Assembly: GCA_018711785.1 (NCBI GenBank) | Contig: DVHW01000181.1 | Span: forward strand, 1-7,053 | Direction: 5' to 3' | DNA: 7,053 nt | Source of the DNA: Candidatus Galloscillospira excrementavium | GTDB taxonomy: Bacteria; Bacillota; Clostridia; Oscillospirales; Oscillospiraceae | Shown here: positions 5,576-7,053 of the stretch, piece by piece | How the letters are laid out: every line of letters starts with the position of its first letter | Numbering within the stretch: position 1 is the stretch's first letter | The notes under the pieces: generated by a model | Databases searched by the model: none | Seen by the model: the letters and a program-made list of their open reading frames with translations, nothing else | Told to the model about the DNA's origin: nothing | Position numbers and translations under genes: made by a program

Positions 5576-6448
5576 ATGAGAAACCAACTGAACATCTGGG
5601 TCGTGGGCGGGGATATGCGCCAGGTCAAGCTGGCCGAGGCCCTGGCGGACGACGGCCATGGCGTACATACCTTTGCCCTGGAGCAATCCGGGGAGGAGCT
5701 GCCGGGGAGGCAGGAGAACGGCCTGGACGGCGTGGCCCTGGCTGACTGCGTGGTGCTCCCCCTGCCGGTGGAGGGGGAGGGAGGGCTGCTCAACGCCCCC
5801 CTCTCCCACCGGCCCCACCCCCTCCCGGAAGTGCTGGACGCCCTCCAACCGGGGCAGATCGTCTGCGCCGGGCGCGTGACGGACGGGGTGCGGGCCCTGG
5901 CGGAGGAGCGGGGGCTCACCATCCACGACTATTTCGCCCGGGAGGAGCTGGCGGTGGCCAATGCGGTGCCCACCGCCGAAGGGGCCCTTCAGATCGCCAT
6001 GGAGGAGCTGCCCGTCACCCTCCACGGCGCCCGGGTGCTGGTGCTGGGGTACGGCCGGGTGGGCCGGGCCACGGCGGGGCGCTTTGCCGCCCTGGGGGCC
6101 CGAGTGAGCGTGGCCGCCCGGAAATATGCCGATCTGGCCTGGGCGGAGGCCGCGGGCCACGGGGTGGAGCACATTGGGGAGCTCTCCGGCTGGCTGTGCG
6201 GCTACGATCTGCTGGTCAACACCGTGCCTGCCCGGGTGCTGGGGGAGAAGGAGCTGGCGGAGCTCAGGAAGGGGTGCCTGGTCATCGACCTGGCCTCCCG
6301 GCCCGGGGGCGTGGACTTTGAGGCCGCGGCCCAGCTGGGGGTCAAGGCCATCTGGGCCCTGTCCCTGCCGGGGAAGGTGGCCCCGGTGACCTCGGGGCGG
6401 TACATCCGGGACACCATCTACAACATCTTGCGAGAGTTAGGAGTGTGA
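5576..6448 (+). CDS. dpaA: Dipicolinate synthase subunit A (SpoVFA)
   Basis: This 290-residue protein matches the dehydrogenase-like subunit of dipicolinate synthase, which with DpaB converts the lysine-pathway intermediate dihydroxytetrahydrodipicolinate (or dihydrodipicolinate) to dipicolinic acid in the mother cell during sporulation. The N-terminal domain opens with IWVVGGDMRQ (7-16), characteristic of DpaA. A second, NAD(P)-binding Rossmann domain carries VLVLGYGRVGRATA (154-167), then VNTVPARVL (214-222) and IDLASRPGGVDF (237-248). The C-terminal LPGKVAPVTSG (264-274) is also typical. The length is as expected (about 290-300). The ATG at 5576 has AGGAG at 5566-5570; the frame is open further upstream, but homology starts at this Met. 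It is transcribed with dpaB, whose start follows three bases after its stop. The separate hairpin upstream suggests its own promoter, normally mother-cell sigma dependent, but I could not identify the boxes. Confidence 0.93.
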   Translation: MRNQLNIWVVGGDMRQVKLAEALADDGHGVHTFALEQSGEELPGRQENGLDGVALADCVVLPLPVEGEGGLLNAPLSHRPHPLPEVLDALQPGQIVCAGRVTDGVRALAEERGLTIHDYFAREELAVANAVPTAEGALQIAMEELPVTLHGARVLVLGYGRVGRATAGRFAALGARVSVAARKYADLAWAEAAGHGVEHIGELSGWLCGYDLLVNTVPARVLGEKELAELRKGCLVIDLASRPGGVDFEAAAQLGVKAIWALSLPGKVAPVTSGRYIRDTIYNILRELGV

Positions 6449-6451
6449 GGA

Positions 6452-7042
6452 ATGGAACACGTGAGGGTGGGGTTTGCCTTCTGCGGCTCCTTCTGCACCT
6501 GGGGGGCGGCCATGGCCGCCCTGGAGCAGGTGGCGGGGCGCTACGGCGATGTGACCCCCATTGTCTCGGAGACCGGCGCGGCCACCGACACCCGCTTCGG
6601 CAATGCCCATGACTTCATGCGGGAGATGCAGCGCATCTGCGACAAGCGGCCCATCGACTCCATCCGGGCTGCCGAGCCCATCGGGCCCAGGAAGCTGCTG
6701 GACGTACTGGTCATCTGCCCCTGTACAGGCAACACCCTGGCCAAGCTGGCTGCTGGCATCACCGACTCCTCGGTGACCATGGCGGCCAAGGCCCACCTGC
6801 GCAACGGCCGGCCCCTGGTGGTGGCGGTGAGCACCAATGACGGCCTGGCCTCCAGCGCCAAAAACATCGGTACCCTGCTGGACAAGAAGAACGTCTACCT
6901 GGTGCCCTTCCGGCAGGACGACCCGGCGAAGAAGCCCACCTCGCTGGTGGCCGACTTCCCCCGGGTGCCCGACGCCATCGACGCCGCCCTGCGGGGAGAA
7001 CAGCTCCAGCCGGTGCTGCTGGGGCCCAAGGGGGAAACATAA
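6452..7042 (+). CDS. dpaB: Dipicolinate synthase subunit B (SpoVFB), flavoprotein-like
   Basis: This 196-residue protein belongs to the flavoprotein (HFCD-like) family and forms dipicolinate synthase with DpaA. Dipicolinic acid, chelated with calcium, fills the spore core and gives heat resistance. Visible landmarks are the N-terminal strand and loop VGFAFCGSFCTW (6-17), the IVSETGAATDTRFG segment (37-50), the ICPCTGNTLAKLAAGITDSS stretch (88-107), which forms the nucleotide-binding and contact loop, and VAVSTNDGLASSAKNIG (124-140) with a C-terminal VPFRQDDPAKKPTS (151-164) typical of DpaB. The length is normal (about 195-200). The ATG at 6452 follows the dpaA stop by three bases, and its AGGAG (6439-6443) lies within dpaA, indicating coupled translation. 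Both key subunits appear intact, so the organism is predicted to make true endospores. Confidence 0.93.
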   Translation: MEHVRVGFAFCGSFCTWGAAMAALEQVAGRYGDVTPIVSETGAATDTRFGNAHDFMREMQRICDKRPIDSIRAAEPIGPRKLLDVLVICPCTGNTLAKLAAGITDSSVTMAAKAHLRNGRPLVVAVSTNDGLASSAKNIGTLLDKKNVYLVPFRQDDPAKKPTSLVADFPRVPDAIDAALRGEQLQPVLLGPKGET

Positions 7043-7053
7043 ATGCGGCCCGG
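7043..7053 (+). CDS. Possible start of a further gene in the dpa operon (3' partial)
   Basis: An ATG directly abuts the dpaB stop, with an AAGGGGG ribosome-binding-like sequence at 7028-7034, eight bases upstream. Only Met-Arg-Pro is visible, so the product cannot be named. In Bacillus the spoVF genes are followed by lysine-pathway genes (asd, dapG), which would be a reasonable expectation here, but nothing in this window shows it. Confidence 0.35.

Overview
The window is GC-rich, with third codon positions almost all G or C. All the genes I can support lie on the + strand and are tightly packed. A dipicolinate synthase pair (dpaA-dpaB) marks an endospore former. Together with the high GC content, the low-spacing operons and the style of the lipoproteins, this suggests a GC-rich Clostridia lineage, probably Oscillospiraceae (Flavonifractor/Pseudoflavonifractor-like). 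That placement is inference; no marker gene fixes the species.

Region 1 (1-256) is the 3' end of an unrecognised gene whose product ends in a Pro/Thr/Ala/Glu-rich tail with hexapeptide repeats. It overlaps the next start codon, so it is probably co-transcribed with what follows.

Region 2 (246-4777) is a four-gene Dlt-like envelope acylation cassette in the order A-C-B-D: an adenylating ligase (dltA-like), a carrier protein (dltC-like), an MBOAT acyltransferase (dltB-like) and a membrane-anchored SGNH-fold protein (dltD-like). The proposed flow is as follows. The ligase activates an amino acid and loads it on the carrier's phosphopantetheine. The MBOAT moves it across the membrane, probably via a C-terminal Tyr-containing hexapeptide (FIYNQF) fused to the MBOAT itself. 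The SGNH protein then passes it to an envelope acceptor. No separate DltX is visible. Several key positions differ from classic Dlt: Cys replaces the SGNH nucleophilic Ser, Gly replaces the DltA pocket Cys, and Thr replaces the Asp before the carrier Ser. Substrate and acceptor should therefore not be assumed to be D-alanine and lipoteichoic acid. A strong hairpin lies between C and B.

Region 3 (4804-5427) encodes a lipoprotein with a Thr/Pro-rich linker and an apparently duplicated small domain. It follows the cassette closely. A good sigma-A-type promoter is embedded in the preceding dltD-like gene, in a short patch of atypical codons, and may transcribe the lipoprotein separately. A 16-17 bp GC hairpin closes this unit.

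Region 4 (5576-7042) holds dpaA and dpaB, which make dipicolinic acid for the spore core. A further start codon directly after dpaB suggests the operon continues beyond the window. There is no gene-free stretch above 300 bases; the largest gap is 5428-5575.
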